15,060 nt of DNA from Thiocapsa sp. UBA6158 (GTDB taxonomy: Bacteria; Pseudomonadota; Gammaproteobacteria; Chromatiales; Chromatiaceae): the NCBI RefSeq assembly GCF_002423035.1, contig NZ_DIUM01000029.1:23806-38865 (forward strand), in the 5' to 3' direction. Numbering within the stretch: position 1 is the first letter of the stretch; the number at the start of each line of letters is the position of its first letter. The translations under genes and the position numbers were made by a program. Under the pieces are notes generated by a model. That model worked only from the letters and a program-made list of their open reading frames with translations, was not told where the DNA came from and searched no databases. Below are positions 13,918 to 15,060 of the stretch, piece after piece.

Positions 13918-15060
13918 GATCCACAATCCCCTTCGACTGCTTGATCGTCTGTGGCGGACGGCTTTGGCGCGTCTGCATGGTTTCGAGCGCCCGGCGATAG
14001 TCGACCGGCATGACCTTGACGAACCGCGTTTGGTAGCTCTCCCAATCGTCGAGGATCCGGCGCGCCACGTCCGAATTGGTGTAGTGCAGATGGTTCACGA
14101 CGAGCCGCTTGAGCCGGGCGGCATCATAACGGCTCATGTCCTGACTCAGATCCACGAGGCCGTGCGTCTCGAGGTCGCCGCCCTGGTGGTCGAGCGCCTC
14201 GAGGAGGTCGTCCTCACGCGCGATCGGCTCGAGTTCGACCATCGCCAGATTGCAGCGGTCGGCAAAGGTGCCGTCCTCGTCCAGGACGTAGGCGACACCG
14301 CCGGACATCCCCGCCGCGAAGTTTCGCCCGGTCGGACCCAGCACGACGGCGATACCGCCCGTCATGTACTCGCAGCCGTGATCACCGACACCCTCGACCA
14401 CGGCGATGGCGCCCGAGTTGCGCACGCAGAAGCGCTCGCCCGCTACGCCCCGGAAGTAGCATTCGCCGTTGATCGCGCCATACAGAACGGTATTACCGAC
14501 GATGATGTTGTCTTCGGCGCGCTCGATTGCGGAATCGGCCGGAGGATAGATGATGAGCCGTCCGCCCGAAAGGCCCTTGCCGACATAGTCGTTGGCCTCG
14601 CCCTCGAGCTCGATCGTGACGCCCGCGGCCACCCAGGCGCCGAAGGACTGCCCCCCCGTGCCCTTGGCCTTGATGTAGATGGTGTCCTCGGGCAAGCCGG
14701 CATGTCCGAAGCGCTCGGCGACCCGGCCCGACAGCATGGCACCGAAACAGCGGTTGTAGTTCCTGACCTCGGTCTGGATCCGCACGGGCTCGCGGCGTTC
14801 GAGCGCCGGCCCGGCCTGCCGGATCAGCTGGTGATCGAGCGCCTTCTCGACCCCGTGGTCCTGGCTCTCGCTGTTGTAGATCGCCACGTCCGAACCGACA
14901 TCCGGGCGCGCCAGCAGACGCGAGAAATCAAGACCGCGGGCCTTCCAGTGCGAGATCGCACGCCGCATCTCGAGCCGCTCGGAATGACCGATCATCTCGT
15001 TTACGGTGCGGAAGCCGAGCTTGGCCATCAACTGACGGACCTCTTCGGCGACGAAGAAGA
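13910..15060 (-). CDS. gltB: Glutamate synthase (NADPH) large subunit GltB, C-terminal part
   Basis: These are the last 382 residues of GltB, the glutamine-dependent amidotransferase and FMN subunit of glutamate synthase. The 5' part lies beyond the right edge. The frame is open to position 15060 and begins FFVAEEVRQLMAKLGFRTVNEM, the end of the FMN/central synthase domain. The C-terminal GXGXG beta-helix domain follows, with repeated glycine motifs (KGTGGQSFGAW, GKGLSGGRLIIYPP, GNTVLYGA, GGVAYVLDEDGTF). The stop TAA overlaps the gltD start by 8 nt. The Met near 15028 is an internal residue, not a start. Confidence 0.97.
   Translation of the reverse strand, partial: FFVAEEVRQLMAKLGFRTVNEMIGHSERLEMRRAISHWKARGLDFSRLLARPDVGSDVAIYNSESQDHGVEKALDHQLIRQAGPALERREPVRIQTEVRNYNRCFGAMLSGRVAERFGHAGLPEDTIYIKAKGTGGQSFGAWVAAGVTIELEGEANDYVGKGLSGGRLIIYPPADSAIERAEDNIIVGNTVLYGAINGECYFRGVAGERFCVRNSGAIAVVEGVGDHGCEYMTGGIAVVLGPTGRNFAAGMSGGVAYVLDEDGTFADRCNLAMVELEPIAREDDLLEALDHQGGDLETHGLVDLSQDMSRYDAARLKRLVVNHLHYTNSDVARRILDDWESYQTRFVKVMPVDYRRALETMQTRQSRPPQTIKQSKGIVDHG

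Noticed and set aside
12505..13944. A 479-codon open frame on the + strand, opposite gltD
   Set aside because: It lies entirely antisense to a clear gltD. The translation has no recognisable domain, and long antisense frames are common in GC-rich genes.

Overview
The window is GC-rich (by eye about two-thirds G+C) and reads as chromosomal DNA of a gammaproteobacterium. The best analogues for the secretion genes are the Xanthomonas xps-type type II secretion genes. A purple sulfur bacterium or another Chromatiales-type organism is my best guess, but this is inference from protein character, not a sequence search.

The left two thirds (about 1-9915, + strand) is one type II secretion system (T2SS) cluster in the order gspE (3' part only)-F-G-H-I-J-K-L-M-N-D. 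It holds the ATPase, the inner-membrane platform (F, L, M, N), the major pseudopilin G, the minor pseudopilins H-I-J-K, and the outer-membrane secretin D. This E-to-D order, with a short GspC-type 'N' protein and a lipoprotein-like secretin, is the Xps-type layout. No prepilin peptidase (gspO/pilD) and no PDZ-bearing gspC is present. Five junctions (H/I, J/K, L/M, M/N, N/D) are 4-nt start/stop overlaps. Gaps of 101-195 nt separate E/F, F/G, I/J and K/L, and several of these contain inverted repeats. Non-ATG starts are frequent (GTG for F and I, TTG for K and N).

The middle (9947-12248, - strand) converges on gspD. It holds two tandem PilT/PilU-family retraction ATPases 7 nt apart: a PilU orthologue and a second, diverged PilU-like paralogue. 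No pilT is visible.

The right end (12451-15060, - strand) carries gltD and the 3' part of gltB, the small and large subunits of NADPH-dependent glutamate synthase (ammonium assimilation), overlapping by 8 nt. A 202-nt stretch without a convincing gene lies between gltD and pilU.

No wholly new system is evident. The points most worth a second look are the module-wise translational coupling of the T2SS operon, the hairpin between gspK and gspL, the odd lipobox of GspD, the TTG-started GspN, and the paired PilU-type ATPases next to a secretion system that is not known to use retraction ATPases.
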